From: Streptococcus parasanguinis
GTDB lineage: Bacteria; Bacillota; Bacilli; Lactobacillales; Streptococcaceae
Reading direction: 5' to 3'
DNA: 64,000 bases
NCBI RefSeq assembly: GCF_016648855.1
Contig: NZ_JACLQU010000008.1
Location: 1 to 64,000, forward strand
Made by a program: the position numbers and the translations under genes. Every line of letters starts with the position of its first letter. Position 1 is the first letter of the stretch. Shown here piece by piece: positions 6,324-15,493 of this stretch. The notes beneath the pieces were generated by a model. That model worked only from the letters and a program-made list of their open reading frames with translations, made no database searches and was not told where the DNA came from.

Positions 6324-9300
6324 CTATTGGTTCTGAGGAGATGGAGCATCTGGTGTGCTTGCTTCTGTTACAGCTGCGCTTGCAGGCTCTGTTTCTGTCT
6401 CAGTTGTGGCAGGCTTGCTTCCTTCTGAAGCTGCTGCTTCTTTTTCCACCGGAGTTTCTGTAGCGACAGGCGTTTCAGCTGTGGAAGCTGATTTGCTCGC
6501 TTCGCTTGCAGATGGTGCTGCAGCTAATTCTGCCTGGAAGGCTTGGATGGCCTGTAGTAAGGCTGCTTTATCACTCTTTGGATTAGACAATTGGTCAAAG
6601 AGAGCTTCTAAGCGATCAAATACAGCATCACTAGCTCCCTTGTCCTGCAATTGTTGGTGTAGGGCCATCAACTGGTTATAGAGCTGTTGGTAAAGAGCGA
6701 CATCCCCAATTTGAGGCTCTTCCGTTTGCTTTTGTTTTTGCTTTTCAATGGTATCACTGATTTCGCGTAGAAGTGCTTCCCCACTTGGAATAGCCTTGTC
6801 TGGATCAGATTCTTTTCCAAGTTGAGCCAAGCCTACTTCAAAAGCTGTTCGTTTACCTTGGTCTTCGACTTGTGGCAAGAGCGACTGGATTTGCTCTAAG
6901 AGGGCTGTCAAAATCTTGTTCTGTTGACGGGCTTCTGTTGCCTTATCCAACTCTCCATACAAGCCTTTGAGGAAATCATAAACCGCTACATTGTAGGATG
7001 GGGTTTGACTTCCTTTTTGATCCAAAACTGTTTTTTCAATAGGATAGGTTTGGCCTTTTTCTTGGGAGAAGAGCTGGTCAATAGCTTGCTTAGTTTGGTA
7101 GAGCTCCATAAAGTGAGACTTGGAATCCCAAGCTTCTTCAAAGGCTTGAGCTCGGTAGAGCTTCAAGGCTAGATCTGCTGCCTTAGTGCGGAGTTCTGGT
7201 GTCAAGCGCGCATCGCTCAAGCTTTGGTAGAAATACTTGAGGTAATCGACAGATGTCACACCCGTCCGATCTTGCATCTCCTGAACAGCTTCTAATAGCT
7301 TCCCTTCCTGCTCTATACGCTTGCTGTCCTTGGCAGTATAGGCTTCCTGCAGTTGAGAGACCAACTCTTCCTTCTTCAATTGGAAGGCCTCTGTATCTAG
7401 CAAGCGCACTTGTTCCAGCAATTCTTGGTAACGACGATCCAAGGCTGTCTCTTCTTTTGGCTTGACCGCTTGAGTGGCATGAATGTACTGCTCATCAACC
7501 TGTTTGAGACTGGCTAGATAGCCCTCTGTTGAGTTACTTGGGAAGCTCTTGACATTTTCCAAGAAATGACCCAAGATCAGCTCAATCCGTCGTTGTTGCA
7601 ATGGATCAGAAGCATAGAGGCTTCGGCTTTCTGCTAAGAGCTGGTTGACCTTGTCCTCTACGACTTTCTTATCCAAGTCTCCTTTTTTGTATGAAGATTG
7701 GATGGTTGGAAGACGGTGGGCTAAGTAGTCTGCTAGACCTGCTGAGCGCACCTTGATGTAGTGGTTATGATCGCCATGCGGGATGACAAACTGACCATTT
7801 TCAATCTGGAGGCTATAAGGAGAAATCCCCGAACGAAGCGCTGTTGCATAGAGTTCATTGATAAAGTCTAGTTCAGGATTGCCAGTTTCAAGTGGGATCC
7901 GGACATGTTCCTTCCGAACGGCATAAGGATGGATGTGGGTCGGATCGTATTCTTGGTCTGGATTGTTAAAGACAAAGAAACCATTGGAAATCTTAATGGC
8001 CTCACGAGGGACACCATAGGTCTTGCTGATGTACTGGATCTTTTCCTCATCTGAGGCATCGCGAGAATAGGTCGCAACGTCATCTGTCAGGGGCTGACCC
8101 TTGTCCTCTTCTTTCTTACCAGCTAGAGTTGCCTCTGCTGCTGCAATCTCTTGAGGAGAGAGGTCCTTTCTATAGAAATAATGGGCATGGTTGCCATGAG
8201 CGACCATATAGCCTTCCTCATCCTTGCTGATGACCTTGTCTGCGTGGAAGCCATGGTCGTGCTCCTCTTCGTGCTCGTGATCATGACTGTCCCCATGTTC
8301 ATGTTCATGATCGTGACTGTCGCCATGCTCGTGATCAGGATCAACAGGTTTTGTGCTTGGATTTGAAGGCAAGCTTGGGTTTGCTTCGGTTGGACTATTA
8401 GTTCCTTGAGCACGAAGCAATTGGAATTGCCGCGCCAACTCACGCTCTAAAGGAGATAGGGAGCTGTATGGGATAAAGTGGAAATGATCCCCATGAGGGT
8501 AGACAATCCCTTGATCGGTCCACTTGGTAATCTTACTTGGATCAAAGACAGAACCATCAGACTCCATATGACGAGAAGTTAGAGGGGCTTTCTGCAATTC
8601 TTCGATCAAATTGCTCAGGCTTGGACTCAGTTTAGAGGTAGCCGGTTTAGAAGTCGTTGGGGTCGTCTGTGTAGGGGTTGGACTGGCTGACGGCTGGTTG
8701 CTCGCTTGTTTTCCTAAGCTTGGAGAGGCTTGATTTGGAATCCCTTGATTCTTACCTGCTTCTACACTTGGGCTAGCTAAGTACGAGCTTCCAGCCTGGT
8801 GGCCACTTTGACCGCCTAGGACAGAGAGGGCCGCTGCTAACTCGCCAGCAGATAAGGCACTCTTTGGAATATAATGGTAATGTCCACCATGGGGCACAAT
8901 GAAGCCATCCCCTGTATCTGAAATGACATCTCCAGGGCTAAAGACATAACCATCGTCCGTACGATAGCCTCCTCCTGAATGATTTTTAGCAGTCAGCGTT
9001 TCAAGGGTCTTCCCCTCTTTTAGCGCTTGACTAGGTTGACGGAAGTCACGGGTTTTGCCTGCCTTGTGCGAGGAGCTCGCCTGTACCGATCCCGTTTCCC
9101 CTTCTTCTTTAGCGCCTCCTTTTTGTTGTTGAGCGATCTCTTCGATCGAGCGCACATTAACCGTATGCTGAGCATCCTTTAAGTAGAGATAGTATTTGCC
9201 AGCGCGTTTAATGATATAGCCGTCCTTGACCTTGCTGACAATATCAGCTTCTTGGAGCTGATAAGTTGGATCTCGCAAAATCAACTCCTCACTAAAGATG

Positions 9301-9596
9301 GCATCAAATGGGACCTTACCACTATAGTAATGAAAATGATCCCCATGAGAAGTGACAAAGCCTTCATCCGTAATTTTGATGACAATCTGCTCCGCCTGAG
9401 TCTTTTCCTTGGCATTGACTGCTTCGATGCTGTCTTCCTTTTTGCTGGAGGCAGTCGATGACGCTTTCTTTTCTGCCTGTAGATACTGAATCTGATTCTT
9501 TTTCTCTTCCTTAGCTTGTGGTTGCTGACTGAGCGCATAGGCACATAGCCCTATTCCCAAAGTTGCTACAATTCCAATCGTTCCCTTTTTCTTCAT
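6324..9596 (-). CDS. phtD: Pneumococcal histidine triad (Pht) family surface protein
   Basis: Surface zinc-scavenging protein of 1090 residues that works with the lipoprotein AdcAII. A hydrophobic N-terminus carries a Pht-like LxxC (Cys18). Five HxxHxH triads begin near His84 (HGDHFHYY), His236 (HGGHYHYIP), His368 (HGDHFHFIP), His467 (HGNHAHYF) and about His612 (HGDHNHYIK). A Pro/Ser/Thr-rich linker lies at about 280-330. A histidine-rich block (421-451) repeats HEHGDSHDHE. Residues 640-1020 are helical, and the tail is rich in Ala, Glu and Thr. It follows adcAII by 7 bp in one operon under AdcR boxes. The exact member (A, B, D or E) is uncertain; D is chosen for its adcAII linkage. Confidence 0.93.
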   Translation of the reverse strand: MKKKGTIGIVATLGIGLCAYALSQQPQAKEEKKNQIQYLQAEKKASSTASSKKEDSIEAVNAKEKTQAEQIVIKITDEGFVTSHGDHFHYYSGKVPFDAIFSEELILRDPTYQLQEADIVSKVKDGYIIKRAGKYYLYLKDAQHTVNVRSIEEIAQQQKGGAKEEGETGSVQASSSHKAGKTRDFRQPSQALKEGKTLETLTAKNHSGGGYRTDDGYVFSPGDVISDTGDGFIVPHGGHYHYIPKSALSAGELAAALSVLGGQSGHQAGSSYLASPSVEAGKNQGIPNQASPSLGKQASNQPSASPTPTQTTPTTSKPATSKLSPSLSNLIEELQKAPLTSRHMESDGSVFDPSKITKWTDQGIVYPHGDHFHFIPYSSLSPLERELARQFQLLRAQGTNSPTEANPSLPSNPSTKPVDPDHEHGDSHDHEHEHGDSHDHEHEEEHDHGFHADKVISKDEEGYMVAHGNHAHYFYRKDLSPQEIAAAEATLAGKKEEDKGQPLTDDVATYSRDASDEEKIQYISKTYGVPREAIKISNGFFVFNNPDQEYDPTHIHPYAVRKEHVRIPLETGNPELDFINELYATALRSGISPYSLQIENGQFVIPHGDHNHYIKVRSAGLADYLAHRLPTIQSSYKKGDLDKKVVEDKVNQLLAESRSLYASDPLQQRRIELILGHFLENVKSFPSNSTEGYLASLKQVDEQYIHATQAVKPKEETALDRRYQELLEQVRLLDTEAFQLKKEELVSQLQEAYTAKDSKRIEQEGKLLEAVQEMQDRTGVTSVDYLKYFYQSLSDARLTPELRTKAADLALKLYRAQAFEEAWDSKSHFMELYQTKQAIDQLFSQEKGQTYPIEKTVLDQKGSQTPSYNVAVYDFLKGLYGELDKATEARQQNKILTALLEQIQSLLPQVEDQGKRTAFEVGLAQLGKESDPDKAIPSGEALLREISDTIEKQKQKQTEEPQIGDVALYQQLYNQLMALHQQLQDKGASDAVFDRLEALFDQLSNPKSDKAALLQAIQAFQAELAAAPSASEASKSASTAETPVATETPVEKEAAASEGSKPATTETETEPASAAVTEASTPDAPSPQNQ

Positions 9597-9603
9597 TCTT
9601 GAT

Positions 9604-10539
9604 TTACTCCTCTAATTCTTTGGCTAAACTCGCCATATTTTCTTCTAAATTTGCTAATAGATCCTTATCGTTTTGCGGATCAGCTTCCAGTGGATCCAAG
9701 ACCTTGACACGCGCCCCTGTTGCCTTGGCGATACTATCTGCCACCTTTGACGACGTGTGCTTCTCTACGAAGATCGTTTTCACCTGATAATCTTTAACAA
9801 ACTGCTGGATCTCCGCCAATTGCCGGGCGGTTGGTTCTTGCTCTGGAGAAATCCCTGCAATTCCTAACTGCTTGAGACCAAAGCGTTTGGCTAGATAAGA
9901 AAAGGCCGTATGCTGGGTTACAAAGGTCTTTTGCTTGGCCTTGGCAAAGAGAGGCTGGTAGCGGGCTACTAGTTCCTCACAGCTCTGTTCAAGCTTTTGA
10001 GCATTGGCCTGATAGAGCTCCTTGTTCTTTGGATCGATCTCGCCCAGGCGCTGAGCGATGATCTTTCCTTCTTCTGCAATTTTCGCAGGGTCCAACCAGG
10101 TATGCGGGTCATACAGGTGCTTGGCTTCTTTTCCCTGACCAGCCTCGACATCCTCTAATCCAGTCACCTTATCAAGTGTCATTCCTTGACTACCTTCGAT
10201 CACCTGTAACTTGGAACCTTGTAGGTTAGGATCTAAGCGACCAGCCCATGATTCCAGGGTCTGAGAATGATAGACAAATACATCCGCATCATAGATTTGG
10301 GCCACTTCCTTGGTTGAGGGCTCGTAATCATGGATCCCTGCACCGGACTGAACCATCCAGATGTCATTTTGATCGCCAGAGATTTCCTTAACCAGAGCAT
10401 AGATGGGATAAAAACTCGTGACAATTTTGAGACCTTTTTTAGAAGGGGGCTTGCCTGAATTTCCTTGACTAGCACAAGCTACAAGCAGAAAGAAACCGAG
10501 GAACAAGATTCCCAGCACCTTCATTTTTCTCCTTTTCAT
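9604..10539 (-). CDS. adcAII: Zinc-binding lipoprotein AdcAII (Lmb family)
   Basis: Substrate-binding lipoprotein of the Adc zinc ABC importer, cluster A-I fold, 311 residues. The signal peptide ends in the lipobox LVAC with Cys22. The zinc ligands are visible: His70 (GIHDYEP), His146 (DPHTW), His210 (TQHTAFS) and Glu285 (PLEAD). The long histidine-rich loop of AdcA is absent, as expected for AdcAII. Two starts are possible: 10539 (behind GAGGTGAAGG) and 10524 (behind AAGGAGAAAA); both give the same mature protein. It leads the operon with pht. The importer genes adcCB are not in this window. Confidence 0.96.
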   Translation of the reverse strand: MKRRKMKVLGILFLGFFLLVACASQGNSGKPPSKKGLKIVTSFYPIYALVKEISGDQNDIWMVQSGAGIHDYEPSTKEVAQIYDADVFVYHSQTLESWAGRLDPNLQGSKLQVIEGSQGMTLDKVTGLEDVEAGQGKEAKHLYDPHTWLDPAKIAEEGKIIAQRLGEIDPKNKELYQANAQKLEQSCEELVARYQPLFAKAKQKTFVTQHTAFSYLAKRFGLKQLGIAGISPEQEPTARQLAEIQQFVKDYQVKTIFVEKHTSSKVADSIAKATGARVKVLDPLEADPQNDKDLLANLEENMASLAKELEE

Positions 10540-10562
10540 CCTTCACCTCTTTTTTATTTTTG

Positions 10563-10598
10563 TTAACCAGTTTATTAATCAGTTAATTAACTAGTTAA
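10563..10598. promoter_or_regulatory. Three abutting AdcR boxes
   Basis: Three 12-bp boxes lie end to end without spacers: TTAACCAGTTTA (10563-10574), TTAATCAGTTAA (10575-10586) and TTAACTAGTTAA (10587-10598). The AdcR consensus is TTAACYRGTTAA. The third box is exact and the other two have one mismatch each. The array covers the transcription start and touches the -10, which fits zinc-dependent repression by the MarR-family regulator AdcR. Confidence 0.9.
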
Positions 10599-10626
10599 TA
10601 ATACTGCTAATCATTTGCTTTGTCAA
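10598..10626 (-). promoter_or_regulatory. Promoter of the adcAII-pht operon
   Basis: On the minus strand a consensus -35 TTGACA (10621-10626), 17 bp spacer and -10 TATTAT (10598-10603). Such a strong promoter fits a gene controlled mainly by repression. Confidence 0.9.
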
Positions 10627-10700
10627 GTCTTTTTTGCATATTTTTCCTTTTAATGCTAGAGACTAACAATTTCCTAGACCCCACGAGCCTTTCTTACAGT

Positions 10701-10886
10701 AAAAAAAGAGGCTGGGACAAAAGTCCTAGTCTCTCAATTGTCTTTGGATTGTCGAGAAAGACGCAGTGGTTGAGTGGGCTCTACTACGCTGATTTCATCA
10801 GCTTTTACAGCCCTACTCAACTGTGCGGAGGTGGGACGACGAAATCGAATTCTAACGAATTACCGATTTCTGTCCCACTCTCTTTT
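10701..10886. repeat. Structured intergenic repeat, copy 3 (complete)
   Basis: Near-identical to copy 2. Hairpin 1 has GAGGCTGGGAC and GTCCTAGTCTC, with an extra G-U pair on the plus strand. Hairpins 2 and 3 are intact. The right end overlaps the stop codon of the DUF6287 gene. The left end lies beyond the adcAII promoter, so on the minus strand hairpin 1 would stop transcription from the DUF6287 gene before adcAII. Confidence 0.92.
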
Positions 10887-12147
10887 ATTGACGGTAGAAA
10901 TATTGATCAGCTGGGTAGTTGCCTGCAGATTGAGTGACCACTAGACGTGGCTTGCTGGTATCAGACTGGTCTCCATCTGGATTTTGGAAACCGATTTTCA
11001 GCAGTCCAATCGCAGCACCAGTATCACCCATCTTCATCTCAACATAAGGGATCTTGCTCTTCTTATCCGAATCCGCAACAGCCTTGAGGCTGCCTTGACC
11101 CTTAACTTTTCCGTCTGCTTGGATGACGATTTCAGCTCCCTTGCCATTGCGCCAGGTTCCAGCTAAGCTTGAGAAATCGCCTCCGTTAATGGCCGCAATA
11201 TCCAAGTCTTTCTCTTTTTTCGGTTGTGGGTAAGCTTTCCACCACTCTAGATGGTAATCACGGTAGGCCACATCCCCAAAGAGAATCCGACGTTCTTGGG
11301 AAGCTACTCCATCAGGACCTGTCACACCCGCTGGGATTAAGTACAAGGTTTGCTCTTGCCCTTGGATCGCAGTCGCATTGGCCCCAGTGAAATAAACTTC
11401 ATAATAGCCTTTTCGCTTCTTGGGCTCTTTTTCTTTATTGAACAAGTAACTTGCCCGAGTGCCTCCACTCCAGAAAGTCCAGCCAGTCTCCCCATTTACA
11501 ATACTTGGAAAGGCATTGGTCTTGTTTTGGTAATATTCTTCTGGAGTATAGCCATAAAGTTTAAAACCGGAATCTGCAATTTCCTTTTCATAGGTATCAT
11601 TGGAATAAGCACCTTCAAACGGTGAGAGATTGCCATCAAGGACGATATCATTTGGATCTGTCGATTTGAAAAAATCCTCCCGATTGGCAAAGACCATCTC
11701 GTGGTCGGGATTTTTGTCAGACATGGTGACCGTTATCAAAGGCTTCTTATCTGTCTTGTATTTGAAAACACGAACAGTGACTGTAAAGTCTGTATTGCCA
11801 TCGGACTTTTTCATCTTGCCTGTCGAAACTTTGTTAGACCCTTCGACCTTCCAATCCGTGCTAAATTCAGCAGATACCTTGCCGTCAGCTGTTTGGTAAT
11901 CGATCTTCCAGGCCTTGCCTTTTTTCTCGATTTTGGCTTCATCCCGTTCATTTGAGACATAGTCACCACTCAAGTCAATAGCTTTTTCCTTTGGCTTGGT
12001 GACCTTCTTGCTGGTCTGCTTAAATTCCTTTTGATGGTCTGGTTGGATGTTGGAGCTAGAGTAGAGATAGACTCCACCGATCAGAACAACTGCTCCGACC
12101 AGCCCCAAAATCGGCCCCAGGTATTTTTTCTTCCACTTAAGATTCAT
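10885..12147 (-). CDS. DUF6287 domain protein, membrane-anchored and exported
   Basis: Protein of 420 residues with one N-terminal membrane helix (about 10-29, PILGLVGAVVLIGGVYLY) and the rest predicted outside the cell. A Lys-rich stretch follows (40-56). Two modules of the form SGDYVSNERDEAKI (about 59) and LAGTWRNGKGAEI (about 330) resemble the short DUF6287 motif of streptococcal surface proteins; the middle is unassigned. There is no LPXTG motif or lipobox, so it is probably tethered by an uncleaved signal anchor. The start follows GGAGGTAGTAAA and a recognisable promoter. Its function is unknown. Confidence 0.75.
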   Translation of the reverse strand: MNLKWKKKYLGPILGLVGAVVLIGGVYLYSSSNIQPDHQKEFKQTSKKVTKPKEKAIDLSGDYVSNERDEAKIEKKGKAWKIDYQTADGKVSAEFSTDWKVEGSNKVSTGKMKKSDGNTDFTVTVRVFKYKTDKKPLITVTMSDKNPDHEMVFANREDFFKSTDPNDIVLDGNLSPFEGAYSNDTYEKEIADSGFKLYGYTPEEYYQNKTNAFPSIVNGETGWTFWSGGTRASYLFNKEKEPKKRKGYYEVYFTGANATAIQGQEQTLYLIPAGVTGPDGVASQERRILFGDVAYRDYHLEWWKAYPQPKKEKDLDIAAINGGDFSSLAGTWRNGKGAEIVIQADGKVKGQGSLKAVADSDKKSKIPYVEMKMGDTGAAIGLLKIGFQNPDGDQSDTSKPRLVVTQSAGNYPADQYFYRQ

Positions 12148-12180
12148 TTTACTACCTCCATGGAATAAGATCTTTACACT

Positions 12181-12209
12181 AGTATACCCTAAATCGAAAG
12201 TATAGTAAA
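12181..12209 (-). promoter_or_regulatory. Promoter of the DUF6287 gene
   Basis: Minus-strand TTTACT (12204-12209), 17 bp spacer and TATACT (12181-12186), about 33 bp before the ATG. The rest of the 248-bp gap to the DUF2975 gene holds that gene's promoter and AT-rich sequence in which I see nothing else. Confidence 0.65.
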
Positions 12210-12307
12210 ATTCCCCTCTATGTAGTGGTTTCCCAGGTTTGAACTGACTAGTTTGAGTAGAAAATACCTGTTTCTCAAAAATAATATTTTGTTTATCATT
12301 ATTTTTT

Positions 12308-12358
12308 TATCGTTTTTCGATACTTTTTTATTGACTAATTTTTTATAAGGAGTATACT
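12308..12358 (+). promoter_or_regulatory. Promoter and candidate operator of the DUF2975-HTH pair
   Basis: TTGACT (12331-12336), 16 bp spacer and TATACT (12353-12358). The inverted repeat TATCG-TTTTT-CGATA (12308-12322) sits 8 bp upstream of the -35 and could be the binding site of the HTH protein in this operon. Confidence 0.6.
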
Positions 12359-12395
12359 ATAAGTGAAAAATAAATAAACTTCAAGGAGGCTTGCG

Positions 12396-12917
12396 ATGAA
12401 AAACTCAAAAACCTTAAAAAATGTCATTGAAGTCTTAACGGCTTTCATTTACTTCTGTGGCTTTATGACCGTGGCTGCATTGGTCGTCCATCTGCTTTCC
12501 CGCATGGGCCTTTTCAAAGATCTCATTCAAACTGGACGCTTGTCCTTTGATGTGAATGGCATCCAGCTCTTCCCCAAACATCCGCAACCTCTCTGGCAGT
12601 TGCTCTTCCCACTAGCCTCAAGCGCTATCTATATTTACCTTCTCATCACCATTCGCAGCTTCCTCCAAAATCTCTACCAAGAAAAGATCTTTTCTCACTC
12701 CAACATTGATCTTTGCAACCGAGCTTGGAAGATTCTCTTGGTCTTGTCCTTTATGTCTGGCACACTTGAAACCAGTGGAAATGCTTATCTCCTTCCCTTC
12801 ACTTTCCAATTTACCTTTAACACAGGGCTTCTCCTTGCCGTTCCAATCGTCTGGGTCTCTGGCAAGATTTTAGAGAGAGGTATTGAGATTGCTGAAGAAA
12901 ATGAGCTAACCATTTAA
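12396..12917 (+). CDS. DUF2975 membrane protein
   Basis: Integral membrane protein of 173 residues with four predicted helices (about 14-35, 66-85, 112-130 and 140-160), matching the DUF2975 family. Such proteins are regularly encoded next to a small Cro/C1-type regulator, as here (10 bp to the next gene). The start follows CAAGGAGGCTTGCG. The pair is probably a membrane-linked regulatory module. No ligand or target is known to me. Confidence 0.85.
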   Translation: MKNSKTLKNVIEVLTAFIYFCGFMTVAALVVHLLSRMGLFKDLIQTGRLSFDVNGIQLFPKHPQPLWQLLFPLASSAIYIYLLITIRSFLQNLYQEKIFSHSNIDLCNRAWKILLVLSFMSGTLETSGNAYLLPFTFQFTFNTGLLLAVPIVWVSGKILERGIEIAEENELTI

Positions 12918-12927
12918 GGAGGGTGCC

Positions 12928-13134
12928 ATGATTATCGTCAATCTAGATGTCATGCTGGCCAAGCGGAAAATGAAATCCAACGAGCTAGCCGACAAAATCG
13001 GCATCACGACTGCTAACCTCTCCATCCTCAAAACCGGCAAGGCCAAAGCCATCCGCTTCACCACCCTTGAAGCCATCTGCAAAGAACTCGACTGCCAGCC
13101 CGGAGATATCCTGGAATACCGGCCAGATGAATAG
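12928..13134 (+). CDS. Small Cro/C1-type HTH regulator (YozG-like)
   Basis: DNA-binding protein of 68 residues made almost wholly of one helix-turn-helix domain (KSNELADKIGITTANLSILK at about 15-34). It ends in CQPGDILEY, typical of the YozG/XRE group paired with DUF2975 proteins. It has its own ribosome binding site (AAGGAGGGTGCC). It probably autoregulates the pair; the palindrome at 12308-12322 is the likely site. Confidence 0.88.
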   Translation: MIIVNLDVMLAKRKMKSNELADKIGITTANLSILKTGKAKAIRFTTLEAICKELDCQPGDILEYRPDE

Positions 13135-13145
13135 GAACTATATTC

Positions 13146-13284
13146 GGAGACTTTCCTTGGGTGAGGACGGACGGTAGCGAATCCCTTTGGGATTCCATAC
13201 CTTAGATTTGAGCCCACTGTCTCAAATCTTCCGAGAGTCTGAAACAAAAATGTTTCAGACTCTTTTCTCACTGCGGAAGTCTCC
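13146..13284. other. Multi-hairpin structured intergenic element
   Basis: An outer stem pairs GGAGACTTTCC (13146-13156) with GGAAGTCTCC (13275-13284), with one bulge. Inside are three hairpins: GAATCCC-TTT-GGGATTC (13179-13195), AGATTTGAG/CTCAAATCT (13204-13229), and GAGTCTGAAACA-AAAA-TGTTTCAGACTC (13235-13262). No good ORF is present. It could be a decayed repeat or a structured 3' region of the HTH transcript. Confidence 0.6.
13235..13266 (+). terminator. Terminator of the DUF2975-HTH operon
   Basis: A perfect 12-bp stem with an AAAA loop followed by TTTT, about 100 bp after the HTH stop codon. Confidence 0.75.
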
Positions 13285-13358
13285 ATTAACATTCATTACT
13301 AATAGGACCCATCTTCTATCCTTGTAAAATTCAATGATGGGAACTATATCAATACAAG

Positions 13359-13386
13359 AAAAGCACTCCCGCGGGAGTGCTTTTTT
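13359..13386. terminator. Bidirectional terminator after metG
   Basis: GCACTCCCGCGGGAGTGC is perfectly self-complementary, flanked by A-rich and T-rich runs on both sides. It lies 9 bp beyond the metG stop codon. Confidence 0.85.
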
Positions 13387-13394
13387 ATATATGT

Positions 13395-15386
13395 TTAACC
13401 AATAATGCTTCCATTTGGTACAGATGGATCAACGGTTAGGACCGTTAATTGATCTCCATGTTCTGCAGAAAGAATCATACCTTGGCTGACATATTTCTTC
13501 ATCATCTTACGTGGTTTGAGGTTGGCCACGATTTGGAGTTTCTTGCCGACCAATTCTTGTTCGTTTGGATAGAATTTCGCGATACCAGAGAGGATTTGAC
13601 GGTCTTCGCCATCTCCTGCATCTAGGCGGAAGCGAAGCAATTTGTCTGATCCTTCGACGCGTTCCACTTCTTTGACTTCTGCTACACGGATTTCAACCTT
13701 GTCAAAGTCTTCAAATTTGATCTCATCTTTTTCAGACTTGAGTTCCACTTCTTCTGGAATCCATTCTTTTTCTTGTGGTTTTCCAGCAGTCATTTGAGAT
13801 TGGATGTAGGCAATTTCTTCTTCCATGTCGAGACGTGGGAAGATTGGAGTTCCTTTAGCAACCACTGTGACATTTTCAGGGAAGCCTGCTAGGGTCAAGT
13901 TTTCAAGATCGAAGTCCAAGCCCAAGCCAAGTTGTTCCATGATGGCATTTGAAGTGTTCATCATGAATGGTTGGATCAAATGAGCCACGACACGAAGACT
14001 AGCTGCCAAGTGAGCCATGACCGCTGCCAATTGTTCCTTGTCCCCATCTTCTTTAGCGAGGACCCAAGGAGCTGTCTCATCGATGTACTTGTTGGTCCGA
14101 GAGATGATGTTCCATACGGCTTCCAAAGCGCGTGGGTAATCAACCGCGTTCATTTGCTTGTGGTATTCAGCGATGTTTTCTTCAACTACCTTAGCCAAAT
14201 CGGCATCAAATACTGTGACATTTTCGACATAAGCTGGAACTTGACCACCAAAGTATTTATTGATCATGGCTACCGTCCGGTTGAGGAGGTTTCCAAGGTC
14301 ATTGGCCAATTCATAGTTGATGCGAGCCACGTAGTCTTCTGGTGTGAAGGTCCCATCTGAACCAACTGGCAAACTGCGCATGAGGTAGTAACGAAGTGGA
14401 TCCAAGCCAAAGCGTTCCACCAACATTTCTGGGTAGATGACATTTCCTTTAGACTTAGACATCTTACCGTCTTTCATGACAAACCAACCATGGGCAATCA
14501 AACGTTCTGGCAATTTGATATCCAACATCATGAGAAGGATCGGCCAGTAGATCGAGTGGAAACGAAGGATGTCTTTTCCAACCATGTGGAAGACGGTTCC
14601 GTTCCAGAATTTGTCAAAGTTTTCATGATCTTCTTGACCATAACCAAGAGCTGTCACGTAGTTGAGAAGGGCATCAATCCATACATAGACCACGTGTTTT
14701 GGATTAGATGGAACTGGAACTCCCCAAGTAAAGGTTGTCCGAGATACCGCCAAATCTTCCAAACCTGGCTCGATGAAGTTTTTCAACATTTCATTGAGAC
14801 GGCCGTCTGGCGTGATGAAATCAGGTTGGGATTTGAAAAATTCAACCAAACGGTCTTGGTATTTGCTGAGGCGAAGGAAGTAAGATTCTTCGGAGACCCA
14901 TTCTACTTCGTGGCCTGATGGGGCTACCCCACCGATGACCTTGCCATTCTCATCACGGAATACTTCAGCCAATTGGCTTTCTGTAAAGAACTCTTCATCA
15001 GAGACTGAATACCAGCCAGAGTACTCACCCAGGTAGATGTCGTCTTGCGCAAGCAAGCGTTCAAAGACCTGAGCCACCACTTTTTCATGGTAATCGTCTG
15101 TCGTACGGATGAATTTATCGTATGAGATATCGAGTAATTGCCAGAGTTCTTTCACTCCAACGGCCATCCCATCTACATAAGCTTGCGGCGTAATCCCAGC
15201 TTCTTCTGCTTTTTGCTGGATCTTTTGACCGTGCTCATCAAGACCAGTCAGGTAGAAAACATCATAGTTCATCATACGTTTGTAACGTGCCAAGACGTCA
15301 CAGGCGATTGTTGTATAAGCTGAACCAATATGCAATTTACCAGATGGGTAATAGATAGGGGTTGTGATGTAGAATGATTTTGTCAT
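13395..15386 (-). CDS. metG: Methionyl-tRNA synthetase
   Basis: Class I synthetase of 663 residues that charges tRNA-Met in the cytoplasm. The HIGH-type motif is [11 protein letters not shown] (about 14-24) and the KMSKS loop is [10 protein letters not shown] (about 305). The anticodon-binding helices fill the middle. A C-terminal OB-fold tRNA-binding domain (about 560-663, beginning [14 protein letters not shown]) makes this the long, dimer-forming type. The start follows AAAGGAAAAGAAA. It is a single-gene unit ending at the palindromic terminator 13359-13386. Confidence 0.97.
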   Translation of the reverse strand: MTKSFYITTPIYYPSGKLHIGSAYTTIACDVLARYKRMMNYDVFYLTGLDEHGQKIQQKAEEAGITPQAYVDGMAVGVKELWQLLDISYDKFIRTTDDYHEKVVAQVFERLLAQDDIYLGEYSGWYSVSDEEFFTESQLAEVFRDENGKVIGGVAPSGHEVEWVSEESYFLRLSKYQDRLVEFFKSQPDFITPDGRLNEMLKNFIEPGLEDLAVSRTTFTWGVPVPSNPKHVVYVWIDALLNYVTALGYGQEDHENFDKFWNGTVFHMVGKDILRFHSIYWPILLMMLDIKLPERLIAHGWFVMKDGKMSKSKGNVIYPEMLVERFGLDPLRYYLMRSLPVGSDGTFTPEDYVARINYELANDLGNLLNRTVAMINKYFGGQVPAYVENVTVFDADLAKVVEENIAEYHKQMNAVDYPRALEAVWNIISRTNKYIDETAPWVLAKEDGDKEQLAAVMAHLAASLRVVAHLIQPFMMNTSNAIMEQLGLGLDFDLENLTLAGFPENVTVVAKGTPIFPRLDMEEEIAYIQSQMTAGKPQEKEWIPEEVELKSEKDEIKFEDFDKVEIRVAEVKEVERVEGSDKLLRFRLDAGDGEDRQILSGIAKFYPNEQELVGKKLQIVANLKPRKMMKKYVSQGMILSAEHGDQLTVLTVDPSVPNGSIIG

Positions 15387-15493
15387 TTTCTTTTCCTTTC
15401 AGGGCTAATGGAACCCAATTTAGTAACACTCTATTATAACATTTTTAGGAGACCCTGAAAACCCAAAACCAGCTAGGATCTAAGGAAGACAAG

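Noticed and set aside
6179-6463. Open frames running through the repeats (SSKTQWLSGLYYADFIS and similar), also at 10620-10937 and 56499-56819.
   Set aside because: They arise from the repeated DNA. They lack consistent starts and ribosome binding sites and run into different flanking sequence. RNA hairpins explain the conservation better.
8236-8340. Short tandem repeats considered as a CRISPR-like array.
   Set aside because: They are in frame and encode the His-rich block of Pht, with no spacer variety and no cas genes nearby.
8123-8443. Frames opposite or out of phase in the histidine-rich part of pht.
   Set aside because: Shadow of the biased codon composition of the repeat; the Pht frame is clear.
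12906-13292. Minus-strand frame of 128 codons opposite the HTH gene.
   Set aside because: It overlaps a well-supported regulator and the structured element, has no ribosome binding site and resembles no family.
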